49,432 nt of DNA from a virus: positions 1 to 49,432 of the IMG/VR virus record IMGVR_UViG_3300044626_000638; one strand, written 5' to 3'. This document shows positions 1-6,838 of this stretch, in pieces. Below the pieces are notes generated by a model, which saw only the letters and a list, made by a program, of their open reading frames with translations, searched no databases and was not told where the DNA came from. A program made the translations under genes and the position numbers. The first letter of the stretch is position 1, and every line of letters starts with the position of its first letter.

Positions 1-65
1 AGCCCTAGGCGTGAACCTAGCGACTTTTGCATGGCTGAACTGCGATCCACCATGCGCCGAATTTG

Positions 66-200
66 AAGGCTGAATTGAGCAGGCAGGTAACAACGTCTGC
101 TTGCGGTGCGTGGTGTTCCGAACTGTTCGGCACGCATTCTGTGGCGGGTAAGCCCCTATCTATGGCGGTGTGTATCATAGCTTCCGCTCAATTCAACCTT
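66..200 (-). ncRNA. Structured element A, long-stem, tRNA-like neighbour of element B
   Basis: The ends 66-80 and 186-200 are a 15-bp inverted repeat with a single G-T wobble, enclosing about 105 nt. Read on the minus strand the interior contains further small hairpins, including CCGAA/TTCGG and a GCAG/CTGC stem just before the 3' end. It shares the core ACGCACCG..CAAGC with element B, in the same orientation and at a similar distance from the closing stem, so the two look like paralogues. No canonical T-loop is visible here. A third, incomplete relative may occupy 1-60: CTAGG and CCTAG (minus strand) enclose TTCACG before the window edge. Function unknown. Confidence 0.35.
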
Positions 201-202
201 CG

Positions 203-335
203 GAGAGTAGAGTTCAGCGGACTGGACTTGAACCAGTAACTCCGCTTGCGACGGTGCGTTACGAACCTTTTGCGAGGCCCGGTTTAGACGTGATTATGCC
301 GGATTTACATTACGCCACCGCTGAACTCTACTCTC
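203..335 (-). ncRNA. Structured element B, tRNA-like with T-arm
   Basis: Positions 203-220 and 318-335 are a perfect 18-bp inverted repeat. On the minus strand a T-arm-like hairpin at 221-237 (stem ACTGG/CCAGT, loop TTCAAGT, which fits the TTCRANY consensus) abuts the 3' side of this stem, as the T-arm abuts the acceptor stem in tRNA. A second hairpin (about CGGGCCT/AGGTTCG, with G-U pairs) sits where an anticodon arm would be. From acceptor-like TCAGCGG to CCGCTGA the element is 111 nt, too long for an ordinary tRNA, and no clear D-arm or anticodon can be assigned. It may be a tRNA relic, a tRNA mimic or another structured RNA. The tRNA-like character is an inference. Confidence 0.4.
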
Positions 336-387
336 AATACCTTTGCCAAGTGACCTCCTTTTCAGGTGAGAGTGTTGGCGCTAAAAC

Positions 388-440
388 GGCAAACAAAGAG
401 GCCGACCTTGTGCGAAAAAGTCGGCCTCAGTGGGTTTGCC
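388..440. terminator. Strong two-step hairpin, possible bidirectional terminator
   Basis: A perfect 9-bp stem (398-406 with 420-428, GAGGCCGAC/GTCGGCCTC) closes a 13-nt loop, and an outer 7-bp stem (388-394 with 434-440, GGCAAAC/GTTTGCC) extends it. There is no long T-tract directly after it, so a terminator role is only likely. It separates the tRNA-like elements from the promoter region of the first plus-strand gene. Confidence 0.4.
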
Positions 441-590
441 AGTGGAGCGGATTACTCCTTCGCACAGAGCAAACCTATTTGGTGAGCGCGATAATGCCGC
501 TTCACCTCGAATCGTCAACAGGAAAAAAGTCCTCTCAACCGGCGCGGACTTTCCAAATGTCACTCCCCTGACCGGTTCAGGGAGTCGATT

Positions 591-611
591 CGCCCAATGT
601 GGGCGCTTTTG
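591..611 (+). terminator. Short hairpin followed by CTTTT
   Basis: CGCCCA (591-596) pairs with TGGGCG (600-605) around a 3-nt loop and is followed by CTTTT. A further short stem (527-533 with 546-552, AAAGTCC/GGACTTT) and an AGCACG/CGTGCT hairpin (628-633 with 638-643) lie nearby. The stretch from about 341 to 660 therefore holds a chain of hairpins and no convincing gene. Confidence 0.35.
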
Positions 612-660
612 CGCTACTTTGACAGCAAGCACGGGAACGTGCTGACAGTGAGCACGCATT

Positions 661-692
661 TGTTCACGAAATTCCCGCTGTTTTCGTGAACA
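661..692. promoter_or_regulatory. 11-bp perfect inverted repeat, candidate operator
   Basis: TGTTCACGAAA at 661-671 and its exact reverse complement at 682-692 are separated by 10 bp, so the half-site centres are about two helical turns apart, as expected for a dimeric DNA-binding protein. The repeat ends 10 bp before the -35 box of the promoter at 703-730, which fits an operator or activator site. A plain hairpin in RNA is the alternative. Confidence 0.4.
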
Positions 693-702
693 TGCCCCGC
701 GC

Positions 703-730
703 TTGACATTCCGCCCCGCTCCTGAATACT
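703..730 (+). promoter_or_regulatory. Sigma70-like promoter for the first structural gene
   Basis: A perfect TTGACA (703-708) is followed after 16 bp by AATACT (725-730), a 4 of 6 match to the -10 consensus. It lies 33 bp upstream of the ATG at 763 and directly downstream of the inverted repeat at 661-692. Host promoter preferences are unknown. Confidence 0.45.
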
Positions 731-762
731 CCAGCGCACCCTGAAACCATCCTAAAATCGCC

Positions 763-1497
763 ATGAAATACCCTCGCCTCGCCTCCCTGTTTGCTCTCGT
801 GCTCACCACCGCCCTGCTTTGGTGCAGTCACGCCCCCGCTCAGCGCCTCGTCAACATCACCGATCCGCAGAACGGCACCGGCATTGCCTACAAGGCCAAC
901 GCCAAGGCCATCAGTGCCGCCTACACGATGAAGCGAACAGATCATACGCTTCTTGCTGACGCCACCTCGGCGGCCTTCACCATTGGACTCCTGCCCGCTG
1001 GCACGAACCAGACAAATCAGATTATCTGCATTCAGAAAACGGACAGCTCGTCCAACGCGGTGACGATTGACGCTAATGCGAGCGAAACCATCGACGGCAA
1101 TACCACCTACGTTCTGCGAAACCAATATCAGAGCGTCTTTCTACAGGCTGCACAAAGCACTTGGCACGTCATCGGTTACAGCCAGTTCGTCGGCATCGGC
1201 GTCCTTGCTCCGGGCGCTACGCCTGCTTTTGCTCCATTTGGCACACTGACTACCTACACGCTGACTCCGGCAGAAGATGAGACGATTGCAGGCACGGTTA
1301 CTGGAGCGGTTCCGGGCAGGCAGTACACGCTCATCGTTCTTACAAGTGGCACCACGAGCCGCACGCTTACCTTTGGAGCCAACTTCAAGACCACGGGCAC
1401 GCTCGCCACTGGGACCACAACGGCAAAATACTTCGTCATCAACTTCGTCTATAACGGCAGCTTGTTTGTCGAGACGGGCCGAACGACGGCCATGTAA
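763..1497 (+). CDS. Secreted or virion structural protein, Thr-rich beta repeats
   Basis: A 244-residue protein. The N-terminus has a clear signal-peptide shape: a positive start, a hydrophobic stretch and a likely cleavage after SHAPAQ near residue 27. The body is rich in Thr, Ala and Gly and contains a beta-strand pattern met in many phage structural proteins: DHTLLADATSAAFTI, then a lysine/TDSS segment, AVTIDANASETIDG and YQSVFLQA. This is a decoration or tail-fibre-like module seen by pattern, not a named family. A signal peptide on such a protein is unusual for a virion protein and may mean it acts outside the cytoplasm or that the hydrophobic start is an anchor. A promoter lies directly upstream and a hairpin follows at 1552-1585. 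Confidence 0.55.
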   Translation: MKYPRLASLFALVLTTALLWCSHAPAQRLVNITDPQNGTGIAYKANAKAISAAYTMKRTDHTLLADATSAAFTIGLLPAGTNQTNQIICIQKTDSSSNAVTIDANASETIDGNTTYVLRNQYQSVFLQAAQSTWHVIGYSQFVGIGVLAPGATPAFAPFGTLTTYTLTPAEDETIAGTVTGAVPGRQYTLIVLTSGTTSRTLTFGANFKTTGTLATGTTTAKYFVINFVYNGSLFVETGRTTAM

Positions 1498-1551
1498 ATT
1501 ACCTCATTCGGGCGGTTTTCCTGGTCGTTGGCCGTCCGAACTGGTTACTTG

Positions 1552-1585
1552 ACGCCTTAGACTTGCGCGAGTGGGTCTAAGGCGT
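1552..1585. terminator. 11-bp perfect hairpin between two genes
   Basis: ACGCCTTAGAC (1552-1562) is exactly complementary to 1575-1585 around a 12-nt loop, followed by TATTG. It could end the transcript of the 763-1497 gene or reduce read-through. It argues for the ATG at 1600 as the next start, because the in-frame TTG at 1588 would sit directly behind the stem. Confidence 0.45.
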
Positions 1586-1599
1586 TATTGTGTCCGCCT

Positions 1600-2151
1600 A
1601 TGACAACGACCACACCTCATACTCTCTCCCTACTTGCCAACATCGGAGCGGCGGCTGCCTTTTTCGACCCGTCCCTTAAAGGGTCTTGGCATCTCACGGT
1701 ATTCTCTTCTTCCGAATACTGGGAACAAGAGCAACCCGCCCGTGAAGCCTTCGCCAAAGCCGTGCTAGATGCAGTCGGCTACAAGTTTCCCGTGGACCCT
1801 GAGCGCGAGGCTTTCAATGCTTGGTATAGCTCGGCGCAGATGGCGTCTGCTGGCACAAGCGAACTGGCATTCCAAGCGTGGAAAACAGGCCGCGAAGAAC
1901 TGCGAAAAGTGTATGAAGCTAAATCACAGTCAGCTTTAGACGAGATTATTCCTCAAACGGCCAAACAGCCCGAAAACGACGGCTGGATAGACTGGCCGGG
2001 CGGCATGTTCAGCCCGGTTGATCGCAACGTGACGGTTCAAGTTCAATATCGAGCAAATGATTTTGGTGATACGGGTAACGCTGGATTTTTCCGCTGGAAC
2101 CACAGTGACAAAGCATCCGACATCATCGCCTACAAGATCGTCAAGCCATGA
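1600..2151 (+). CDS. Hypothetical protein, 183 residues
   Basis: Starts MTTTTPHTLSLLANIG and ends KIVKP. The protein is soluble-looking and mixed in character, with an aromatic and acidic middle (SSSEYWEQEQPAREAF) and a Gly/Trp-rich part (DGWIDWPGGMF). I do not recognise a family. The stop overlaps the next start (ATGA at 2148), so it is probably translationally coupled to the 70-residue gene behind it. ATG 1600 is preferred to an in-frame TTG at 1588 that lies against the hairpin at 1552-1585. Confidence 0.6.
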   Translation: MTTTTPHTLSLLANIGAAAAFFDPSLKGSWHLTVFSSSEYWEQEQPAREAFAKAVLDAVGYKFPVDPEREAFNAWYSSAQMASAGTSELAFQAWKTGREELRKVYEAKSQSALDEIIPQTAKQPENDGWIDWPGGMFSPVDRNVTVQVQYRANDFGDTGNAGFFRWNHSDKASDIIAYKIVKP

Positions 2152-2360
2152 CCGCCACTTTAACTCTTGCCTTCAATGACGGCTCGACTCGCGAGATTTC
2201 ACTCACTAAAGCAATCGAAGTGGACACTCCGGGTCGTCGTGAAATTAGCTTTCGTGAAGCTGCGAGTGGTTGGGTAATGACATTCACCAAATCACTCAAA
2301 GACGGAAAGACGTTTGACTCTCACAATTTCATTACCGTTTCTAAAAATACAGCCACATGA
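2148..2360 (+). CDS. Hypothetical small protein, 70 residues
   Basis: A short beta-rich protein (MTATLTLAFNDGSTREISL...) in a tight overlapping chain: it starts inside the stop of the gene before and its own stop overlaps the start at 2357. The alternation of hydrophobic and polar residues resembles small phage adaptor or decoration proteins, but no family can be named. Confidence 0.55.
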   Translation: MTATLTLAFNDGSTREISLTKAIEVDTPGRREISFREAASGWVMTFTKSLKDGKTFDSHNFITVSKNTAT

Positions 2361-2728
2361 AGCGCCGCAACATCTTCAAGGCCATCACCGGCCTATTTGC
2401 CGCTAAATCGCTACCCGCCGCGCCCGTGAAGGTTCCAGCGTCCTTGCAGGTCGCAAAGGCAGCAGCGGCTACGAATCCGCTGTTTGCTGGTGCAGAACCG
2501 CAACGATATGGAATGGGTTTGATTGAGTGGATGATGCGCCACCAAGAAGCTAGAGCTAAGGAGATAATTGAGGCGCTTCCTGTTGCGCAACGTGCCGACT
2601 GCGTGGTTGTCCACAATATCACTACCGGCTTATACAAAGCTATGACCAAGGAGGATTACATGGCGGAGCGGCGGCAAAACTGCCTCTTCGGGCCTACTCC
2701 TGGCCGCACTTGCATAACTGTTGCATAA
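2357..2728 (+). CDS. Hypothetical protein with RR-containing hydrophobic N-terminus
   Basis: A 123-residue protein starting MKRRNIFKAITGLFAAKSLP. The KRRNIFK followed by a hydrophobic stretch and an Ala-Pro region resembles a twin-arginine (Tat) signal (S/T-R-R-x-F-L-K), though the hydrophobic part is short; this is suggestive only. The rest is helical with a mid segment LIEWMMRHQEARAKEIIEAL. Two Cys lie near the C-terminus. It overlaps the previous gene by four bases and sits just before the scaffold-like gene. Function unknown. Confidence 0.55.
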   Translation: MKRRNIFKAITGLFAAKSLPAAPVKVPASLQVAKAAAATNPLFAGAEPQRYGMGLIEWMMRHQEARAKEIIEALPVAQRADCVVVHNITTGLYKAMTKEDYMAERRQNCLFGPTPGRTCITVA

Positions 2729-2779
2729 CTGTGAAAATTCCAGTTGCATCGGTAAGGTTTGGAGAAACCAATACTTACC

Positions 2780-3937
2780 ATGCCAGACGCCACCCCAACG
2801 CCAGCCGCCGAAATTGATCCAAACGACATTGGAGCCATGATTGCTGCGCTTGATGGCGGTGTTGACGTGGCGAAAGTCGAATCTGCGGCTACTACGATTG
2901 AGGAATTTCAAGCGCCCGCTCCCGTTGCGACTCCCGAGCCTGCCCCTGAGATTCCAGCGGCTCCCGCGCCTTTCGATCCCACGAAGGAACTCGACCCGAA
3001 TCTTGCGAAGAACTGGCGCGTCGGTGAAGACGTGCGCGTGACGGCCCAAAATGCCGTGGAGCAAACCGCCTTCAAGATTCGCCGCTCTGCGCAGGCCGAA
3101 GGCAAAACGATGTCTTTAGGCGAAGCCGAACAGGAAGCATATCGCCAACTTGGCCTCATGGTGCCATCGGCTACCATTCCTGCCGCGCAACCAGACCTGG
3201 AGGCTGAGACGCCAGAAGCGCCAGTCACACCCCTTGAAGCGCTGAATGCCGAAATCCAAGCCCTCCGCGAAGAGTTTGAGACGCTTGATCCCGTCATGGA
3301 CGACGTGCGCTACCGCGAAGTCATCGCCCTTCGCGAGGATAAAGTTGCCGCCCTTGCGGAACTCCGCGCCATCGAACGCTTCGAGCAGAGCTTGCGGGAG
3401 CGTGAGGAAGTTTCCGCCGCCGCACAAGCTGGAGAAGCGCAGTTTCAGGCGCTTGCCAACGTCTTTGAAGACCTCAGGGACGCCACGACACCTTTCCACC
3501 AGCGATTCGTTGAACTTCACAATGCCAACGTGCGAGCCGATGCCGCTGCCCTGGCCGATGAAGACTATGAGCAGAAACTTGTTGCGCAAATCGCGGGCGA
3601 GTTTTTACTCAAAGGAACACCTTTCAAGATGAACAACGCGGCCAATGCGCCCGCTGCTTCACCTTCCTCCCGCACGCCACAGGCGACACCCTCCACGGCA
3701 GCCAAGAGCACGGCCCCTGCGCCTGCATCCATGTCTGCCATTCCTGGAGGTTACACGCCGACTAGCGAGCACCGCGTTATGGTCCAACCTACTGAACCGG
3801 CTCAAGTCCAGCAGCAGCAGCTTTCTCAAGCGATTGCCGGTGGAGATGCGTCCGAAATTCTGGCGGCACTGGATCGCAACCTTGGAGGCGCACCGTCCCA
3901 AGGTATGGCATTCTACTCTATCGAGGACGCCAATTAG
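2780..3937 (+). CDS. Probable capsid scaffolding protein
   Basis: A 385-residue, acidic, Ala/Pro/Glu-rich protein immediately before the major capsid gene, the usual place for a scaffold. The first 90 residues are a Pro-Ala-Glu linker (PAPVATPEPAPEIPAAPAPF), the middle (about 130-290) is strongly helical and charged, with coiled-coil patterns (LNAEIQALREEFETLDP, IERFEQSLREREEV), and the C-terminal third is low-complexity Ala/Ser/Pro/Gln. This composition matches scaffolding proteins in general; no sequence family is claimed. An in-frame TTG at 2759 would add seven residues; the ATG at 2780 is preferred. A 200-bp gap without a gene separates it from the capsid gene. Confidence 0.55.
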   Translation: MPDATPTPAAEIDPNDIGAMIAALDGGVDVAKVESAATTIEEFQAPAPVATPEPAPEIPAAPAPFDPTKELDPNLAKNWRVGEDVRVTAQNAVEQTAFKIRRSAQAEGKTMSLGEAEQEAYRQLGLMVPSATIPAAQPDLEAETPEAPVTPLEALNAEIQALREEFETLDPVMDDVRYREVIALREDKVAALAELRAIERFEQSLREREEVSAAAQAGEAQFQALANVFEDLRDATTPFHQRFVELHNANVRADAAALADEDYEQKLVAQIAGEFLLKGTPFKMNNAANAPAASPSSRTPQATPSTAAKSTAPAPASMSAIPGGYTPTSEHRVMVQPTEPAQVQQQQLSQAIAGGDASEILAALDRNLGGAPSQGMAFYSIEDAN

Positions 3938-4137
3938 TCTTCTCCTGAGTCGATCCTGACGCAGCCGTTCACCACGGCACCCCGAGTCATGTCATGCACC
4001 CGGCCCACGATGGCCGCGTTCTGGCCTGCCTGCCCCGTTTGCGCCCGCAAAACCGCTGGGATCGGCATAGCCGCGTCTTGGCATACCCAAATCCAATCCA
4101 CCCTCGTTAGTTTCCACCTTTTTTACACCTCACCATT

Positions 4138-5616
4138 ATGGCTACTGCATTCACGACCGCCCAAATCGTCTCGAACATGGGCACATCCTCGCAAGAGCAA
4201 CAGTGGGCAGCCGGGACAATTCTCGACTCCCTCGCTCGCTCCATCTTCTTCAAACTCATGGCCGGTAATGCCGGTGGTCGCGCCATCGCGACTGTCTCCA
4301 GCTTGAAGAACCTTCAAGGCGTCACCAAAAACTTTTACGTCGAAGCCGGACTCGGCGGCCCTGGTGAACAGGGCGCGTTAGCAGACCGCAAATCGGGCGG
4401 CGAAAACATCAAGGGCGCAATGTTCGCCCTCACGTTCGGCAACCATCACAAATCCGTGATCCTGAACCGCGTTTCTGCGGCTCAGTCTGTCGTGGGCAAG
4501 GATGCTGACACCCGTGTCCGTGGCAAACTCGCTCCTTGGTTTGCCCGTGAGCGTGAATCCATGACGGAGGCCGAAATCCTCCGCGCTTGCGCCGCTGCCG
4601 GTGCCTCCAATAGCGTGTATGCCAACAGTGCCGCCACGTCGATTGAAGGTCTTCGCAGCTCGCACTACGCCGATTCCGCCCTGTTCCGCCGCATGGCTGG
4701 CCGTTTGGCTGACAATCAGGCCAAGCCCTTCGCAGTCGGCAAGTCCGGTGCGCAGGAGGTGAAACGCTACGTCATCCTAGCCCCCGAGCGCGGCCTCGAT
4801 GAACTGAGCAATGACAACAACTGGCAGACCCTCATGGCTCAGGCCGGTGATCGCGGCGCAGGCAACTACCTGTACTCCGGCATCGTCCCGAGCTGGAACG
4901 GCTCCACGGTTCTTCCTTGGACTGTCGAGGTCGATTCCGCGAACGGCCCTCAAGGCTGCTTTGCTCAACCGATGGCCTTCCTTGGCGAGGCGCTGGACTT
5001 CACGCAGACCACCGCTCGCACTGTCAAAGGCGGCGCTTCCGCTGCCGCTGCGGCCCTCACGGATCATCTCTACTTCCGCTTCTTCCCCGGCGCGGCCTTC
5101 ACCTCCCACGAGGTCACGAAGATCACGCAGGAAACCAGCGCCACGAAGTATGCGCTGATTCAGGACAAGACCACCGGCAAGTTCGGCATGATCTCCTACA
5201 CGACCACGAATGGCAACACCATTACGGGCGTGTCTCACCTCGGCGCTACTACGAGCGACGCACGTCTTGCCACCCTCGGTAACGTCACCTATGACAGCGG
5301 CGTGTGGGCTGGAAAGCACACTCAGTCGTTTGCCATCGGCTCCAAGGTGGTTCCCTGCAACAGCTACGGCCAGCCGTTTGTTCGCTTGTGGGGTCTTGGT
5401 CAGGACGCGCTGATGCACGGCTTCGGCGCTGTCATGGGCGGCTCCGGCGCTGGCAAAATCACGATCAACAATGACGACAACATGCAGTTGATCTTCCAGC
5501 CCGGATTTGAGGAACAATATGGCATCACCACTCAGATCAACGCCAACAGCGTTCCCACTGGCCTCGTGATGGCATACGCGGCATATAATCTGGACGGAAT
5601 GCCGCAAATTGAGTAG
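4138..5616 (+). CDS. Major capsid protein, N4-gp56-like
   Basis: A 492-residue protein with the features of the N4-gp56/DUF4043-type phage major capsid proteins: an opening with an early SLARSIFFKLMAG segment, GGPGEQGALADRKSGGENI (about 73-91), a helical stretch with many Arg/Glu residues (RVRGKLAPWFARERESMTE), an RYVILAPERGLDEL segment near 200 and a C-terminal beta-rich half. It would form the icosahedral shell. Position fits: scaffold-like gene before it, intrinsic terminator after it, connector/tail genes beyond. No Shine-Dalgarno; the leader is TTACACCTCACCATT. The family call rests on overall pattern and length, not on a search. Confidence 0.75.
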   Translation: MATAFTTAQIVSNMGTSSQEQQWAAGTILDSLARSIFFKLMAGNAGGRAIATVSSLKNLQGVTKNFYVEAGLGGPGEQGALADRKSGGENIKGAMFALTFGNHHKSVILNRVSAAQSVVGKDADTRVRGKLAPWFARERESMTEAEILRACAAAGASNSVYANSAATSIEGLRSSHYADSALFRRMAGRLADNQAKPFAVGKSGAQEVKRYVILAPERGLDELSNDNNWQTLMAQAGDRGAGNYLYSGIVPSWNGSTVLPWTVEVDSANGPQGCFAQPMAFLGEALDFTQTTARTVKGGASAAAAALTDHLYFRFFPGAAFTSHEVTKITQETSATKYALIQDKTTGKFGMISYTTTNGNTITGVSHLGATTSDARLATLGNVTYDSGVWAGKHTQSFAIGSKVVPCNSYGQPFVRLWGLGQDALMHGFGAVMGGSGAGKITINNDDNMQLIFQPGFEEQYGITTQINANSVPTGLVMAYAAYNLDGMPQIE

Positions 5617-5645
5617 TACGAGTTAGGTTAGAAACCTAAATCTAG

Positions 5646-5677
5646 GCGGCAGAGTCGAAAGGCTCTGCCGCTTTTTT
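5646..5677 (+). terminator. Intrinsic terminator after the major capsid gene
   Basis: GCGGCAGAG (5646-5654) pairs perfectly with CTCTGCCGC (5663-5671) around an 8-nt loop and is followed by six T (5672-5677). It is a textbook rho-independent terminator, 30 bp after the capsid stop, and would let the capsid transcript end separately from the tail genes. Confidence 0.85.
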
Positions 5678-5737
5678 GTGGGCGCAAGGAAAACACTAGC
5701 GTTTTCGGCTAGGCTCGTCAATACTTCCTTCACCTCT

Positions 5738-6835
5738 ATGGACACACACGCCCCTCGTTTGAAGCTCAGACTTTTGATTTGTAACCCCAAATCATACGGC
5801 TCGAAAAACATCACCTGCAAAGGAAGCATCTCTAACGGCACGACTCCACGAACGAAGGAAGACCCGTATTTGCCCCAAGTGTGCTCCTACGAGTGCAAGA
5901 GTGAGGCCGAATGGCAACGCCTCACGACTGGAATCTCAAAGCAGATCGCAAACCAGAACTCTTTCCACGCCTACGCGCACTTTGTCGATCCACTCCTGCC
6001 GCCTGGGCCTGCTGGCCGTGTGCTTTGCGAGGCTGGCGGCGAATATGCGCCTCCCGCAACCGTGGAAGTGGCAGTTGCCGAAACTCCAGCCGAACCGGAA
6101 GGTGAAGCCGTCGAAATCGTTTCCACATCGCAGGATGGACAAGAGGTTAAGTCGTCAGGCTCATATCCTATTGACGATTTGAGCCTAAGTGGTAATGTTC
6201 TTCATGCCATACAAAGACAAGAAGAAGCAGGCGGAATGTGCGAGAAGACATTACTTAGCCCACAAGGACAAATACCACTTACGAAACAGAAAGCAGCGCC
6301 AGAAGTTGAAAAACTGGTTAGCGGAGGTCAAAACGAAACTAGGGTGCAGCAGATGCGGGGAGTCGCATCCAGCGACATTGGACTTCCATCACCAAGACCC
6401 CAAATTCAAGGAGCACAACATTGGGGAAATGGTGCTATCGAAGGGGAAAATCGCAGTGGAGAAGGAAATTCTAAAATGCGTAGTTTTGTGCAGCAATTGC
6501 CACAGGATAGTGCATTGGGAGTCTCGATAAACCAAGATGGAGTAGGTTCAAATCCCGTTCCTGCAACCATTCAAGAACCGGCCACCGAGGAGCAAACCGA
6601 GACCACGCCGGAGCCAATCGCAGAACCGGAGCCGGAAACCGCCCCCGTGGAGCCGGAAGAAAAACCTCTCTACGCCGCCGCATGGGACATACTCGACGCT
6701 CCGATGCGCCTCAAAGACTTAGCCGCCGCTCTTGAAGTGGACGCGGACAAGCTCAAAGCCTCCCTTCAAGACCCCGAATCGACGGTTGTACTTGCCCATG
6801 CGGGCTGGGTGAAGCGTCGTGAACCGAAAGACTGA
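5738..6835 (+). CDS. Virion-region protein with Pro/Glu linker carrying an in-frame HNH/tRNA-like insertion
   Basis: The frame is open for 365 residues. The first ~110 residues look conserved (LRLLICNPKSYGSKNITCKG, then EDPYLPQVCSYECKSEAEW and SFHAYAHFVDP, with paired Cys), the last ~55 form a helical domain (YAAAWDILDAPMRLKDLAAA), and between them runs an acidic Pro/Glu linker (AETPAEPEGEAVE before, PEPIAEPEPETAP after). A 441-bp unit (6129-6569, 147 codons) with initiator-tRNA-like ends and an HNH gene in the +1 frame interrupts this linker without breaking the frame. Its translation is low-complexity and unlike the rest. The original protein was therefore probably about 218 residues; whether the insert is translated or removed is unknown. 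ATG 5738 fits the CACCTCT leader; GTG 5678 is the alternative. Confidence 0.6.
   Translation: MDTHAPRLKLRLLICNPKSYGSKNITCKGSISNGTTPRTKEDPYLPQVCSYECKSEAEWQRLTTGISKQIANQNSFHAYAHFVDPLLPPGPAGRVLCEAGGEYAPPATVEVAVAETPAEPEGEAVEIVSTSQDGQEVKSSGSYPIDDLSLSGNVLHAIQRQEEAGGMCEKTLLSPQGQIPLTKQKAAPEVEKLVSGGQNETRVQQMRGVASSDIGLPSPRPQIQGAQHWGNGAIEGENRSGEGNSKMRSFVQQLPQDSALGVSINQDGVGSNPVPATIQEPATEEQTETTPEPIAEPEPETAPVEPEEKPLYAAAWDILDAPMRLKDLAAALEVDADKLKASLQDPESTVVLAHAGWVKRREPKD
6129..6569 (+). mobile_element. HNH-bearing insertion between two halves of an initiator-tRNA-like gene
   Basis: Positions 6129-6165 read as the 5' half of a tRNA(fMet): acceptor CGCAGGA, TG, D-arm GAC-AAGAGGTTAA-GTC, G, TCAGG and loop CTCATA with anticodon CAT at 6162-6164. 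Positions 6531-6569 read as the 3' half: loop A, CCAAG, ATGGA, T-arm GTAGG-TTCAAAT-CCCGT, acceptor TCCTGCA, then A and CCA. Joined, they give 76 nt, matching bacterial initiator tRNA in length and keeping its hallmark C1/A72 mismatch and an encoded CCA. The 365 bp between (6166-6530) hold the HNH gene. Several pairs are broken (A13-A22, C28-A42, A29-A41, A51-C63), so it may be decayed. No clear group I intron core was recognised. Confidence 0.55.
6204..6530 (+). CDS. HNH homing-type endonuclease (HNH-1), nested
   Basis: A 108-residue protein with a very basic N-terminus (MPYKDKKKQAECARRHYLAH), a first zinc knuckle CSRCGES, the catalytic core LDFHHQDP and a second knuckle CSNCHRIVHW. This order (CxxC - HH - CxxCH) is that of small free-standing phage HNH nucleases that cut DNA and spread with their host locus. 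It lies in the +1 frame of the surrounding 365-residue protein, downstream of the 5' half of a tRNA(fMet)-like sequence, and its stop codon TAA (6528-6530) falls directly before the 3' tRNA half. The region is poorer in G+C than its neighbours. An upstream in-frame start at 6189 would add five residues. Confidence 0.85.
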   Translation: MPYKDKKKQAECARRHYLAHKDKYHLRNRKQRQKLKNWLAEVKTKLGCSRCGESHPATLDFHHQDPKFKEHNIGEMVLSKGKIAVEKEILKCVVLCSNCHRIVHWESR

Positions 6836-6838
6836 ACT

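Noticed and set aside
170-571. Plus-strand frame reading RTGLEPVTPL
   Set aside because: This peptide is what a tRNA-like T-arm gives when read on the opposite strand; the region is made of inverted repeats, so I treat it as structured RNA, not a gene.
381-1125. Minus-strand frames opposite the promoter region and the 763-1497 gene
   Set aside because: They run through the hairpins and the promoter and have no recognisable motif; the plus-strand gene has a signal peptide and domain pattern.
3989-4306. Plus-strand frame starting before the capsid gene
   Set aside because: It overlaps the start of the capsid gene, is Pro/Ser-rich and has no motif; the 200-bp gap before 4138 shows no supported gene.
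4777-5607. 276-residue minus-strand frame opposite the capsid gene
   Set aside because: Shadow of the capsid codon pattern.
6166-6530. Group I intron
   Set aside because: Insertion in the anticodon loop of a tRNA and an endonuclease gene would fit, but I could not find the conserved P/Q/R/S core or a clear P1 pairing; left as an open question in the finding on 6129-6569.
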